A stretch of 64,000 bases of DNA from Allobacillus saliphilus. GTDB taxonomy: Bacteria; Bacillota; Bacilli; Bacillales; Alkalibacillaceae. Numbering within the stretch: the first letter of the stretch is position 1; every line of letters begins with the position of its first letter. The notes under the pieces were generated by a model. The model saw only the letters and a program-made list of their open reading frames with translations. It was not told where the DNA came from and ran no database searches. The stretch lies in contig NZ_JAGSIE010000012.1 of assembly GCF_018138385.1 (NCBI RefSeq), positions 28,449 to 92,448 of the forward strand, in the 5' to 3' direction. The translations under genes and the position numbers were made by a program. Positions 53,596 through 63,400 of the stretch are shown in pieces.

Positions 53596-53890
53596 AAGAG
53601 GCTGGGACAAATCAAAGTTATAAACTCAGAAGCACGAATATCAATCTAACTTAGCGTAGGAAATATACGGAGACTTCTGCGGGAGCAAAAGCCTAGGTGA
53701 GACCCCACAGTGCGAAGCATGAGGAGGCTCAACAGCTGCCCGCGATATAGAAGACACTGCGATTTATCGCAGATGTCGCCTTATGCCCTGTGGGTAAAAG
53801 CGGAGTATGTTTCCGAAGCGGGTATTTCCGCAATACTAAATTAGAATGTTCGTCTCTGAGTCAACTTTAAAGGATTTGTCCCAGCCTCTT
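53596..53890. repeat. dispersed MITE-like repeat, copy B
   Basis: About 295 nt with imperfect terminal inverted repeats: the left end GAGGCTGGGACAAATC (53599-53614) is mirrored by GATTTGTCCCAGCCTC at 53873-53888. The middle holds a GC-rich piece (TGCGGGAGCAAAAGCCTAGG region) and the 51-nt core 53746-53796 shared with copy A. No open frame. The convergent genes yktA and yktB flank it, and it may act as their terminator. Confidence 0.85.
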
Positions 53891-53966
53891 CCTGCTTCAT
53901 CGGTTCCTTTAAAGATTCGTTGAAGTAGAGCACAATTTTTCCGTGCTACCTTTGAATAGGAAACTT

Positions 53967-54602
53967 CTAATCGATATTTTTAGCAAGCTCATAAAAGCGC
54001 ATTAATTGTTTAAACGTATTTTCGCATTCTTGGATGAACTTGGGACCATCCCGAAGTATTGGGTCATTCCTGTCGAATGTTTTACCACAAAGGAATTCTG
54101 CTTTCTTGATCGTTTGAAGGCGGTCAACTACACGGTCAAACTCACCCTGTTTCATTTGTTCATGTGAAATGGTCTCAGGCTTCATGTGGTCTTCAGACCA
54201 AACAAAGTCATTCGGTATTTCTTTTAAAATCTCATCTTTGTGCTTTTTTAGTTGCTCTGCCAGCCCTTCTTTTATAGGACTTTCATAAATGACTGCAAAC
54301 CAGATAAATACATGAGACTCCCACATGCCAATTTGAAAATGAGGTAGTTTTTTATATCCTCTTTTACTACTGGCTAATGCAGCCCACGTATCATTCGGTG
54401 GATTTTTCGTTCTCCGTGCATGCTTGGCGACATGGACAAACATTTCATCTCCTGAAAGACTAGATAAGTCAGGTTCTAGGTGATTGGCGATCAGCTCAAG
54501 CTTAGTCGAAACCCGATTTCTAAGTGCTTCCATTCGTTCTTCCAAACCGTCGATTGTAAATACGTCAAAGTCTTGTTGTTCAAAGCCGTTAAAACTGTTC
54601 AT
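53967..54602 (-). CDS. yktB: UPF0637 protein YktB (DUF1054)
   Basis: Protein of 211 aa of the YktB/DUF1054 family: FNGFEQQDFDVFTIDGLEERM at the start, HVAKHARRTKNPPNDTWAA, RGYKKLPHFQIGMWESHVFIW and FDRNDP near the end. Cytosolic, function unknown. The ATG at 54602 follows GAGGGAACAAA; the longer frame to 54620 is not needed. Neighbourhood with yktA and yktC is as in B. subtilis. Confidence 0.93.
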   Translation of the reverse strand: MNSFNGFEQQDFDVFTIDGLEERMEALRNRVSTKLELIANHLEPDLSSLSGDEMFVHVAKHARRTKNPPNDTWAALASSKRGYKKLPHFQIGMWESHVFIWFAVIYESPIKEGLAEQLKKHKDEILKEIPNDFVWSEDHMKPETISHEQMKQGEFDRVVDRLQTIKKAEFLCGKTFDRNDPILRDGPKFIQECENTFKQLMRFYELAKNID

Positions 54603-54764
54603 TTTGTTCCCTCTTTTCAACTACATCATCATCAATAGAAATTGTAGCATAAATCAACCATTAACGTTAAGAAATGCATTGGTTCTGTGCTTTAAGTGAA
54701 TTGTTAGCTATTTTTTGATACGATTATTGATGTGATGAAGTTTTTATAGAAGGAGCAAAGTACA

Positions 54765-55565
54765 ATGGACAACATTGAAAAAAGCAATTTAATCGATGAA
54801 GCAAAAAGAATCATATTTAAAGCAAGTGAGCAAATAAAAAGCCATATGCAACGTCCTTATGAGATTAATACAAAACAAGATCGGAAAGATTTAGTTACGG
54901 AAATTGATGAAAGAACAGAAAAATTTATTATCGAAAAAATTAGGAGTTCTTTTCCAGACCATAAAATTATGGCAGAAGAAGGAACCGGCGATCACGTTAC
55001 TTCTTTAGATGGAACCGTATGGATTATAGACCCTATCGATGGAACGATGAACTTTATCCACCAAAAACGCTTCTTCGCAATATCTATTGGTATATATCAT
55101 AATGGTGAAGGCGTCGTCGGACTAATTTACGATGTGATGGACGATACTCTTTACGAAGGTGTTAAGAGCGAGGGGGCCTTTAAAAACGGCAAGAAAATTC
55201 CTGAGTTAACGAAAGAAAAAGAATTAAAAGATACACTTGTAGGAATTAATAGTTTTTGGTCTACACCAAATAGACGCTTAAATGAAGAGAAGATTCATCA
55301 GTTGATTCGGGATGTTAGGGGTACACGTTCATATGGTTCAGCAGCTCTAGAATTCGCTTATATTGCAGAAGGTATTATTGATGCGTATATAACGATGCGT
55401 CTGTCTCCTTGGGATATAGCCGCGGGTTTAATCATCATTAACGAAGTTGGAGGTAAAGCAACTCGCGTAAATGGGGAACCGCTTGATCTTTTAAAAGAGA
55501 ACTCTGTACTGGCAGCCAATGAGGTTGTTCATAGTGGATATATTGAATATATCGAAGAGAAATAA
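54765..55565 (+). CDS. suhB: inositol monophosphatase family protein (YktC/SuhB)
   Basis: Phosphatase of 266 aa with the two Mg-binding signatures: EEGTGD plus WIIDPIDGTMNFIH, and SPWDIAAGLIIINEVGG. It dephosphorylates inositol phosphate or a similar sugar phosphate; B. subtilis YktC is the counterpart. AGGAGC precedes the ATG. Monocistronic. Confidence 0.95.
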   Translation: MDNIEKSNLIDEAKRIIFKASEQIKSHMQRPYEINTKQDRKDLVTEIDERTEKFIIEKIRSSFPDHKIMAEEGTGDHVTSLDGTVWIIDPIDGTMNFIHQKRFFAISIGIYHNGEGVVGLIYDVMDDTLYEGVKSEGAFKNGKKIPELTKEKELKDTLVGINSFWSTPNRRLNEEKIHQLIRDVRGTRSYGSAALEFAYIAEGIIDAYITMRLSPWDIAAGLIIINEVGGKATRVNGEPLDLLKENSVLAANEVVHSGYIEYIEEK

Positions 55566-55594
55566 CTTAGATCTTAATATATTCTAATAAAATG

Positions 55595-55637
55595 ATTGGC
55601 TGCACAGTCGCTTCATGGTTTGCGAAGTGCAGCCAAT
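55595..55637. terminator. hairpin between suhB and ylaF
   Basis: ATTGGCTGCAC / GTGCAGCCAAT perfect 11-bp stem with inner pairing; no T run. Confidence 0.75.
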
Positions 55638-55670
55638 ACAGTGTATGGTCATTTTAATTATAAATAAAGT

Positions 55671-55853
55671 TTACTTTCTGATTGAAGCGTAATGTTTCTT
55701 TTTGTAACGTAGACCAAAGACCATTACCGCCATTCCTCCGAAAAAGAATGCGAATACCAACCAAAAGTTTTGAAAGCTTATTGCGACTGCTGTTGCCAAA
55801 AACAAACTGACAACTAATACGGCCAATAAGGCCATTTTTATTTCAAACTTCAT
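55671..55853 (-). CDS. ylaF: YlaF-like small membrane protein (DUF5325)
   Basis: Protein of 60 aa with two membrane helices (MALLAVLVVSLFLATAVAIS; FWLVFAFFFGGMAVMVFGL) and a basic tail RYKKKHYASIRK. Size, pattern and place fit YlaF of B. subtilis. In B. subtilis typA lies between ylaF and ylaH; here there is only 119 nt between them. GGAGTGG site before the ATG. Function unknown. Confidence 0.8.
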   Translation of the reverse strand: MKFEIKMALLAVLVVSLFLATAVAISFQNFWLVFAFFFGGMAVMVFGLRYKKKHYASIRK

Positions 55854-55972
55854 AATTATTCCACTCCCGAAAATAATAAATTCACGATTTTGTGATGTTT
55901 TTTACGTTTTCATAATAGAAAAAAACAAATTGATTTAGTATGATTGTATAGGACACGATAGGAGGTTAACCC

Positions 55973-56308
55973 ATGGATAAAACGGTTTCCCAACAATTTA
56001 GCTTTAGCCCAGTCGAGCGTTACTTTTTAATCGACGTCGGTGGAAATCTCGGGTTTTGGCTATTGTTTTTTGCTATATTTATTTTAGCAGTAATTACGTA
56101 TAAACTCGGTTTCGCTAAAGAATTACCAATATTAAAGTCAATCATTGTGTACATAATGTTATTCATTGGTTGTTTTGTGTTAGCAATTTTTGCTATATTT
56201 GCTCTACCAATTGCCGAAGTGCTTATTGTGATTGCTCTCGTGCTAGGAATTTATCGCTTTCGATTATATCGCGAACGAAAAGAACGAAATCATACTACTA
56301 ATGAATAA
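55973..56308 (+). CDS. ylaH: YlaH-like membrane protein
   Basis: Protein of 111 aa with three helices; the start (FSFSPVERYFLIDVGGNLGFWLLF, about 9-32), YKLGFAKELPILKSIIVY and the C-terminal RFRLYRERKER match the YlaH family. AGGAGGTTAACCC precedes the ATG. Function unknown. The terminator at 56311 overlaps the end of the convergent ylaI. Confidence 0.9.
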   Translation: MDKTVSQQFSFSPVERYFLIDVGGNLGFWLLFFAIFILAVITYKLGFAKELPILKSIIVYIMLFIGCFVLAIFAIFALPIAEVLIVIALVLGIYRFRLYRERKERNHTTNE

Positions 56309-56310
56309 AG

Positions 56311-56338
56311 ACTGCTGCCGTCATTGGCGGCAGTTTTT
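56311..56338 (+). terminator. terminator after ylaH
   Basis: CTGCTGCC / GGCGGCAG then TTTTT. Confidence 0.88.
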
Positions 56339-56537
56339 ATTTGTTATTATTAAAATCCGTCTGAATTGTTTCGTGTGGTGTCGATTCTTGTGATTTTTGC
56401 TTAACTTTTTGAGTAATCCGCTGATCACAATCAGGACATAGGTAAGAGAGCTTTCTCTTTTTTTGCAACTCCTTCGCTAATAACGAAAAAGGCTCCAGAG
56501 TATCTACCCGATCACAAAGAATACATTTTACACGCAT
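56337..56537 (-). CDS. ylaI: YlaI-like zinc-finger protein (DUF2197)
   Basis: Small protein of 66 aa with two CxxC pairs (VKCILCDRVD; YLCPDCDQRI), a probable zinc ribbon, as in YlaI. The conserved middle is LAKELQKKRKLSYLCPDC. The tail is polar. The ATG at 56537 follows GAGGTGAGATT. Function unknown. Confidence 0.9.
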   Translation of the reverse strand: MRVKCILCDRVDTLEPFSLLAKELQKKRKLSYLCPDCDQRITQKVKQKSQESTPHETIQTDFNNNK

Positions 56538-56707
56538 TAATCTCACCTCAAATCCACTATATATTATATCATCAATAACACCCGATTTGGAATGATGAAT
56601 AAAAATTGCTATTCAACAAAAAATTCGAAGACGAGGTTTGAAAATGATTGGATAGGGAATTTATAAAATCATAAGTGTTATTGAACATAATGAGGAGGGG
56701 ACTTACG

Positions 56708-56983
56708 ATGAAAAAAAGATTGTTAGCGGCAGTTGGAGCCGGGGCAGTTGCATATGTAATGTCTGATGAAAATCGAAAACAAAAAGTGATGAAAAAAGTA
56801 GAAGGGTTAAAAAATAAATATTTTGGTGAAAAAGACCAAATTCCTGAGGTTGAATCAGGGAAACCAGACTTTCAAAATGTAGAAAATTCCAAAATGGTCG
56901 ATGAAGGATCACAATTTGGAGTCCAGTACTACAATAAAGTTCAAGAAGGCGAAGATCCAACAAAACTTCCAACCCAGCAATAA
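56708..56983 (+). CDS. small hypothetical protein, 91 aa
   Basis: Not recognised by name. Start MKKRLLAAVGAGAVAYVMSD is a short hydrophobic stretch that could be a membrane-dipping segment, followed by ENRKQKVMKKVEGLKNKYFG and a polar C-terminus. The ATG at 56708 follows GAGGAGGGG; the longer frame to 56675 is not supported. It lies between ylaI and ylaJ, where B. subtilis has no such gene in my memory. Confidence 0.7.
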   Translation: MKKRLLAAVGAGAVAYVMSDENRKQKVMKKVEGLKNKYFGEKDQIPEVESGKPDFQNVENSKMVDEGSQFGVQYYNKVQEGEDPTKLPTQQ

Positions 56984-57020
56984 TGAAACTCCCTTGTCCA
57001 TTATGGATAAGGGAGTTTCA
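56984..57020. terminator. bidirectional hairpin before ylaJ
   Basis: TGAAACTCCCTT / AAGGGAGTTTCA with inner TCC/GGA; between convergent genes. Confidence 0.8.
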
Positions 57021-57038
57021 ATATAGCCAAGGGTATGA

Positions 57039-57611
57039 TTAAAGAGGCTGATTTTGCTCTTGTCGTTCCTGTTGAATGTCTTCGGTGTTTTCTTGGTTAT
57101 TTTCATACTCTTCATCTTGATTTGTCTCGCGCATCGGCATATCAGGGATATACCGTCCAATGACATTGGCGATTTCGTCTAAAATGACACTTCGTCCTTG
57201 GCCGTTTTGAATGGACTCGTTTATATTAGCAATTCGTTTCATAATATCTCCATCAGCCACAACGTACGCATAATGTCCATACGGGTCATGTTTAATAATC
57301 TCCGTTACTGCATGCTTGACAGAGCCTGACTTACCACGATCTAAATCTTCATTAATGTCAATGCCGATAATTGTATAGTCACCAAAAACGACAGCCCTTG
57401 CATTGTTCACATTCGGAACACTATTGGCTAGTTGGACTAATCGTTCAGCTGCCTCTTGATTTGTATGCTCTTGCGTTGTCTGTTGATTCGTAGGATCATT
57501 TACACGTTGTAAGTCAGGGCTTGCATTATTCTCAGGCGAGTTAGCATCTTGATTGCTACAACCTGAAAAAAGAAGTATAAATAAGATAAGGAGTGTAGCT
57601 TTCCACTTCAA
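57039..57611 (-). CDS. ylaJ: YhcN/YlaJ-family sporulation lipoprotein
   Basis: Lipoprotein of 190 aa: signal ending FSGC (Cys18), an Asn/Gln-rich linker, then a YhcN/YlaJ domain (AAERLVQLANSVPNVNNARAVVF..., YTIIGIDINEDLD, SVKHAVTEIIKHDPYGHYAYVVAD). Such proteins are on the spore inner membrane and influence germination or outgrowth. The tail is Glu/Gln/Asn-rich. Start TTG 57611 after AAAGGAGG, a site that lies in one arm of a 14-bp inverted repeat. Confidence 0.9.
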   Translation of the reverse strand: MKWKATLLILFILLFSGCSNQDANSPENNASPDLQRVNDPTNQQTTQEHTNQEAAERLVQLANSVPNVNNARAVVFGDYTIIGIDINEDLDRGKSGSVKHAVTEIIKHDPYGHYAYVVADGDIMKRIANINESIQNGQGRSVILDEIANVIGRYIPDMPMRETNQDEEYENNQENTEDIQQERQEQNQPL

Positions 57612-57618
57612 AATAAAA

Positions 57619-57657
57619 AACCTCCTTTTTTAAATAGCTTGAGTAAAAAAGGAGGTT
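57619..57657. repeat. inverted repeat containing ribosome sites on both strands
   Basis: AACCTCCTTTTTTA (57619-57632) and TAAAAAAGGAGGTT (57644-57657), perfect 14-bp arms, 11-nt loop. The minus strand reads AAAGGAGG as the ylaJ ribosome site; the plus strand has the mirror site for a 19-codon frame. A transcript crossing it would hide the ribosome site in a hairpin. Confidence 0.8.
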
Positions 57658-57659
57658 GT

Positions 57660-57719
57660 ATGCATAGTAAAAATAGACAATTCCCAAACAACTATGAGAA
57701 AATGGGGAAGCTTAGTTAA
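57660..57719 (+). CDS. doubtful 19-aa frame
   Basis: ATG 57660 directly follows AAAAAAGGAGGTTGT. The peptide MHSKNRQFPNNYEKMGKLS is polar. It overlaps the stop of the convergent gene at 57712. Kept only because of the ideal ribosome site, which may be a by-product of the inverted repeat. Confidence 0.25.
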   Translation: MHSKNRQFPNNYEKMGKLS

Positions 57720-58170
57720 TTGTGATCAAGTCTATTCCTTTAAATGGTGCATATTGATTCGTACCATCTCCGAACAAAAGGTGAACGGGACCATCTTCTT
57801 TTGGCGGTTTACCGTCAATTGCAAAGATCAATAACGAATCTTTTAATTTATCCAATGAAATCTCGACTTCACCTTGATCGGTATTTAGAATGGCAGAGGT
57901 TGCACCTTCGTTTGGACTAGACGTTTCTAAAAAAGGTTTGATTGGCATCACGTAGCTATTTTCGAGCACTTTCTTGCCTTCAAATCGACTGACACTTCGA
58001 TTGACTGGCGGTCTGACCCGCTGTTGATGCTCGGTGTCCTTTTCAGGGGCGTTTTCTTCTTTATCTGGTGAAAAGGCTTCTTCAAGCTTAATTTTCCGAT
58101 CATCAAAAATCCATACAGTTGGATCAAGTGTTATGGGAAATTGAACATTCCCTTTTAATTGAACGATCAT
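57712..58170 (-). CDS. conserved hypothetical protein of the yla cluster
   Basis: Protein of 152 aa. Start VQLKGNVQFPITLDPTVWIFDDRKI, then a charged variable middle (about 35-60), a segment with KKVLENSYVMPIKPFLE, and a C-terminal part LLIFAIDGKPPKEDGPVHLLFGDG. No signal peptide or catalytic motif that I can name. It takes the position of YlaL between ylaJ and glsA in B. subtilis, and may be that protein; not certain. A GAGGTGTAAC site lies before the ATG. Confidence 0.7.
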   Translation of the reverse strand: MIVQLKGNVQFPITLDPTVWIFDDRKIKLEEAFSPDKEENAPEKDTEHQQRVRPPVNRSVSRFEGKKVLENSYVMPIKPFLETSSPNEGATSAILNTDQGEVEISLDKLKDSLLIFAIDGKPPKEDGPVHLLFGDGTNQYAPFKGIDLITIN

Positions 58171-58252
58171 TGTTGTTACACCTCTTTTTTATAAATTTCC
58201 TATACAAGTATAACGAACATTTTTGATGAATGCATTAAAGGAGTGATTTTTC

Positions 58253-59185
58253 ATGATCGAAATCGACGAAAAAGATCTACATTATTGGCTTGAGCATGTG
58301 AAGATTTATGCGAATAACGGAAAGGTCGCAGATTATATTCCAGCATTGGCCAATCAACAACCAGAAATCAATGCAACGGCTTTTTACCCAATAGGGGATA
58401 AAGAAGTGGCGTGTGCGGGACAAGCTGATTACTCTTTTACAATACAAAGTGTATCGAAAGTTCTCACATTAGCATTAGCTTTAATTCAACATGGGGAGCA
58501 AGCCGTATTTTCTCGAGTTGGTAAGGAACCGTCGAGTGACCCATTTTATTCAATTCAAAAGTTAGAGGTTGAAAAGCCAAGTAAACCACTGAATCCAATG
58601 ATTAACGCAGGTGCACTTGCGGTGACCAATATGATTAGAGGACGCGGGTCAGATGAGATGGTTCAAGAAATATTGAATCTTGTTCGACTCTTAGCCGACG
58701 ATTCATCCATCGACTATGATGAAGAAGTAGCACGTTCAGAGTTTGAAACAGCATTTTTGAACCGAGCACTCAGTTACTTTATGAAACAAAATGGAATCAT
58801 TACGGGAAGCGTAGAGGAGCTTCTGGATGTTTATACAAAGCAGTGTGCCATCACAGTGAATGTGAAACAGTTAGCCCGTATTGCAGCTGTTTTTGCGAAT
58901 GACGGAAAAGATCCGGATACAAATCAACCATTGTTACCGTCACATGTTGCCCGCGTATGTAAAACGTTCATGGTGACCTGTGGCATGTACGACGCTTCTG
59001 GAACCTTTGCGATAAATGTTGGAATTCCGGCAAAAAGTGGAGTGTCTGGTTGTATTATGGGAGTCATTAAAGAGTCAGGTGGATTGGCTGTTTTCGGGCC
59101 GGCGTTAGATGAACAGGGGAACAGTGTTGTTGGTATGCATTTACTGAAAGACTTAGCAGATGATAAACGGTGGTCGATCTTCTAA
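58253..59185 (+). CDS. glsA: glutaminase A
   Basis: Serine-dependent glutaminase of 310 aa that hydrolyses glutamine to glutamate and ammonia. Beta-lactamase-like catalytic pair Ser66-x-x-Lys69 (FTIQSVSKVL), then NPMINAGALAV, and VPAKSGVSG-type end (GIPAKSGVSGCIMGV). Full length. AAAGGAGTGA precedes the ATG. It corresponds to YlaM of B. subtilis. Glutamate made here can also serve as an osmolyte. Confidence 0.97.
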   Translation: MIEIDEKDLHYWLEHVKIYANNGKVADYIPALANQQPEINATAFYPIGDKEVACAGQADYSFTIQSVSKVLTLALALIQHGEQAVFSRVGKEPSSDPFYSIQKLEVEKPSKPLNPMINAGALAVTNMIRGRGSDEMVQEILNLVRLLADDSSIDYDEEVARSEFETAFLNRALSYFMKQNGIITGSVEELLDVYTKQCAITVNVKQLARIAAVFANDGKDPDTNQPLLPSHVARVCKTFMVTCGMYDASGTFAINVGIPAKSGVSGCIMGVIKESGGLAVFGPALDEQGNSVVGMHLLKDLADDKRWSIF

Positions 59186-59294
59186 TCGTCCTGGTTGTGA
59201 ATTCACTACGTGAGTATGGATAATTTCTTGCAATTTCGCGTTGGAGAAGGTACTATTTAATAAGGGAACGTAGGAAAGTTAGGAGGGGTTTTCT

Positions 59295-59585
59295 GTGTCA
59301 TCCAGAATATCACTAGAAAAGAACCAAGCCTTGGCCCTCTTGCAGGCAGATGCTGATAAGATTTTGCAGCTAATTAAAGTTCAAATGGACAACTTAACTA
59401 TGCCTCAATGTCCTCTCTATGAAGAGGTTTTAGATACTCAAATGTTTGGTCTCTCAAGAGAAATAAATTTTGCTGTTCGCTTGGATTTAATTCAAGAGGA
59501 AGATGGTAAAGCAATTATGGAGAACTTGGAAAGACAATTGAGTGCGTTGCACGAAGTTGCCCAAGATACCAAAAATTTATCATAA
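59295..59585 (+). CDS. ylaN: YlaN, Fe(II)-binding Fur antagonist
   Basis: Helical protein of 96 aa (DUF1507): [46 protein letters not shown] in the first half (segments of it), with Cys near [11 protein letters not shown]. Recent work on B. subtilis and Staphylococcus describes YlaN as an iron-binding protein that counters Fur repression. Start GTG 59295 after AGGAGGGG. Its own terminator follows. Confidence 0.95.
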   Translation: MSSRISLEKNQALALLQADADKILQLIKVQMDNLTMPQCPLYEEVLDTQMFGLSREINFAVRLDLIQEEDGKAIMENLERQLSALHEVAQDTKNLS

Positions 59586-59588
59586 TAA

Positions 59589-59642
59589 AGACTCAAACAA
59601 TGCTTACATCGATTACGTGAAAGCATTCGTTTGAGTTTTTTG
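59589..59642 (+). terminator. terminator after ylaN
   Basis: ACTCAAAC...ATGCTT / AAGCAT...GTTTGAGT with a T run. Confidence 0.88.
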
Positions 59643-59688
59643 CATGTAAAAGACGTTTTATTCGAAAAAGATGCTGAGCAAACTAAAT

Positions 59689-60281
59689 CTACCTCGAAAC
59701 AAACGGATTATTTCTGATCCAAAATCGATAAGGGGAAGCAACAGCCTCTTTTGCATTTGGAATTCCAATTCGATTACCAATCATTATTTCTTGCGGTCTT
59801 TCACCAACAGCAATATATAGCGGCTTTTCCCACAAACGATTACCGTAATAAGATTTGTTTATACCCATAGCTTTTGTGAGTTTACCTGGTCCACTTGTAA
59901 GATTCGCTCTTTTTGAAACGGGTCTATTTTCCAACATAACATCCTCACCAATCATTGGTTCTATTCCACGGATTAGTACTGCTTCTGGCTGATTGACTTG
60001 ACCAGTTACGATATTAAATAAATGATGTGTATGCATTGTATATACATAAGCTAAACCAGCTTCGTGAAACATAATCTCCGTTCGCTTCGTTCGACGATTG
60101 TTAAAGCTATGTGCTGCGCGGTCGTCTGCTCCCAAGTACGCCTCTGTTTCAACAATTTCCCCACAAGTAGTCCATTGGGAGTTTCATGAACTAAAAAAGA
60201 GCCGAGTAACTCTTCTGCTAATTGAAGAGTCGGTTTATTGTAGAAAGTTTTATGGACTGGTTGTATGTTCTTATGGTTCAT
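59689..60281 (-). pseudogene. DNA-3-methyladenine glycosylase (AAG/Mpg), frameshifted
   Basis: From ATG 60281 (GGAGGG upstream) the frame gives a normal AAG start, ...LAEELLGSFLVHETPNGLLVG, then runs out of phase. The other frame continues EIVETEAYLGADDRAAHSFNN, RTEIMFHEAGLAYVYTMH, to the normal C-terminus at 59689. One extra G in the G run at 60159-60162 (minus strand GGGG) would restore a single protein of about 197 aa with the catalytic Glu in ETEAYLG. So it is either a real frameshift or a homopolymer error. The enzyme removes alkylated purines from DNA. It sits where ftsW lies in B. subtilis. Confidence 0.88.
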
Positions 60282-60440
60282 TGCTATCCCTCCAACGAAT
60301 ATGTGTTATTAGTTTACCCGCTTTTAGAGAAAGCGTAAATTTATAACTGAACAATAATTCATTTTTTTGGCAGGAATTTTTAAAAATATGTTGAAATTTA
60401 AAAGAGATGAGAGAAATTTTGCGAATTTGGGAGGGTCATC

Positions 60441-63400
60441 ATGACAGAAAGCAAATCAATTAATAAAGTATTAGTAGCGAATAGAGGAGAAATAGCTATT
60501 CGTGTATTTCGAGCGTGTACAGAATTGAACATACGAACAGTTGCGATTTACTCTGAAGAAGATACAGGCTCTTATCATCGATATAAAGCTGATGAAGCCT
60601 ACTTGGTTGGGGTTGGCAAAAAGCCGATTGACGCCTATTTGGATATTGAAGGAATTATTGAGTTAGCTAAACGTGTAGGAGTTGATGCCATTCATCCAGG
60701 TTATGGCTTTTTATCTGAAAACATTCAGTTTGCCAAACGGTGTGAAGAGGAAGGTATTATTTTCATTGGTCCGAAGAGTGAGCATTTAAACGTGTTTGGA
60801 GATAAAGTTAAGGCTCGGAAACAAGCGATGCAAGCTGGTATTCCTGTAATTCCTGGCACAGATGGTCCAGTTGAATCATTAGAAGAAGTGAAAGCGTTTT
60901 CTGAAGAACACGGATTTCCGATTATGATCAAAGCAGCTCTTGGTGGAGGCGGACGAGGGATGCGTATCGTTCGCACAAAAGAAGCGTTGAAAGAAGCTTA
61001 TGACCGTGCGAAATCCGAAGCGAAAGCAGCATTTGGTAACGATGAGATTTACGTTGAGCGATTAGTAGAGCAACCGAAACATATCGAAGTGCAAATATTA
61101 GGTGATGAAGCAGGAAATATCCTTCATTTATATGAAAGAGACTGTTCGATCCAACGTCGTCACCAAAAAGTAGTAGAGATTGCACCAAGCATTTCATTGT
61201 CTGATTCACAGCGTCATGAGATTTGCGATGCAGCTGTAAAGCTAATGAAAGATGTAAATTACCTCAACGCGGGTACGGTTGAGTTTTTAGTAACAGAGGA
61301 TGAATTTTTCTTTATTGAAGTGAATCCGCGAGTTCAAGTCGAGCATACAATCACTGAAATGATTACAGGCTGCGATATTGTTCAAACACAGCTGCGAATT
61401 GCTATGGGTTATTCTTTGCACGATAAAGAAATTGGATTACCGAAACAGTCGGAAATAACGACGCACGGGTACGCGATTCAGTCTAGGGTCACAACGGAAG
61501 ACCCATTGAATAACTTTATGCCTGATACAGGTAAAATTATGGCGTACCGTACAGGTGGTGGCTTTGGTGTCCGCTTGGATGCAGGGAACGGCTTTCAAGG
61601 AGCAGTCATCTCACCACATTATGATTCATTACTTGTAAAAGTATCTACGTGGGCTCTTTCTTTTGAGCAAGCCGCACGAAAAATGGTGCGAAATTTAAAG
61701 GAGTTTCGAATTCGTGGTATAAAAACCAATATTCCATTCCTGGAAAACGTTATTCTGCACAAGAAGTTTTTAAATGGAAGCTATGATACCACCTTTATTG
61801 ATTCGTCACCAGAGCTTTTCGTATTTCCGAAGAAAAAAGATCGGGGAACCAAATTATTATCTTACTTGGCTTCTACAACAGTTAACAGCCCATTGACGAC
61901 GGGGAAAGAGAAGAAGCCACTATTTGACCCTGTTCGGATTCCAACTGTACGATCGGATAGCGAGCCGGAAGCGGGTACAAAACTAATACTTGATGAAAAA
62001 GGCCCTGAAGCGGTCAGTGAATGGTTGAAACAACAAAAAGAGGTATTATTGACAGACACAACTTTTCGCGATGCTCACCAATCATTACTGGCGACACGTG
62101 TTCGTACAAAAGATTTATTAGGGATTGCGGAGCCCACGGCAAAACTACTACCTAATTTATTTTCTGTTGAAATGTGGGGTGGGGCAACCTTCGATGTCTC
62201 TTATCGATTTTTGAGAGAGGATCCTTGGGAGCGATTGATAAAGCTACGCGAAAAAATGCCGAATGTATTATTCCAAATGCTATTGCGTGCGAGTAATGCG
62301 GTAGGATATACAAATTATCCGGATAACGTTATTGATGAATTTGTAGAAAAGAGTGCTCAAGCAGGTATCGATGTCTTCCGGATTTTCGATAGCTTGAATT
62401 GGGTAGAAGGCATGAAGCCGGCAATCGAGGCTGTACGAAAACAGAATAAAATTGCTGAAGTGTCAATGTGTTATACCGGAGATATTTTAGATCCTAAAAG
62501 GGATAAATACGATTTAGATTATTACATTAACTTAGCGAAAGAACTGGAATCGTTAGGTGCTCATATTTTAGGCATAAAAGATATGGCGGGTCTATTGAAA
62601 CCTGAAGCGGCTTACCAATTAATTTCTGCGTTGAAACGAGAAATTAATATCCCGATCCATCTACACACACATGACACGAGTGGAAATGGGGTCATGATGT
62701 ATGCAAGAGCGATTGAAGCGGGGGTCGATGCAGTCGATGTTGCTGTCAGCTCGATGGCTGGACATACTTCACAACCGAGCGCGAACAGCTTGTATCATGC
62801 TCTAGAAGGAAATAATCGTCAACCAAAAGTCGATATTCAAGCATACGAAGAACTTAACAAGTATTGGGAAGATGTTCGCGGTTACTATAGTAATTTTGAA
62901 AGTGGTTTAAAAGCACCTCATACAGAAATCTACTTACATGAGATGCCAGGTGGACAATATAGCAATTTACAGCAGCAAGCAAAGGCTGTTGGCCTTGGTG
63001 ATCGTTGGGATGAAGTGAAATATATGTACCGTACAGTTAACGACATGTTTGGTGATCTGATAAAAGTTACTCCTTCATCTAAAATTGTAGGTGATATGGC
63101 ACTCTTTATGGTGCAAAATGATTTGACGGTTGATGATGTATATGAAAAAGGGGATAACTTAGATTTCCCAGATTCAGTAGTTGAATTTTTCCGAGGAATG
63201 ATTGGTAAACCTTATCAAGGATTTCCTAAAGAATTACAACGAATAATTCTGAAAGGTAAGGAAGAAATTCCAGGGAGACCTGGTGAACAGTTGAAGCCGA
63301 TCAATTTTGAAGCGTTGCAAGAACGATTATTTGAAAAACTAAATCGTCAAGTAACGACACACGAAGTGATCTCTTATGCATTATATCCGAAAGTATTTTT

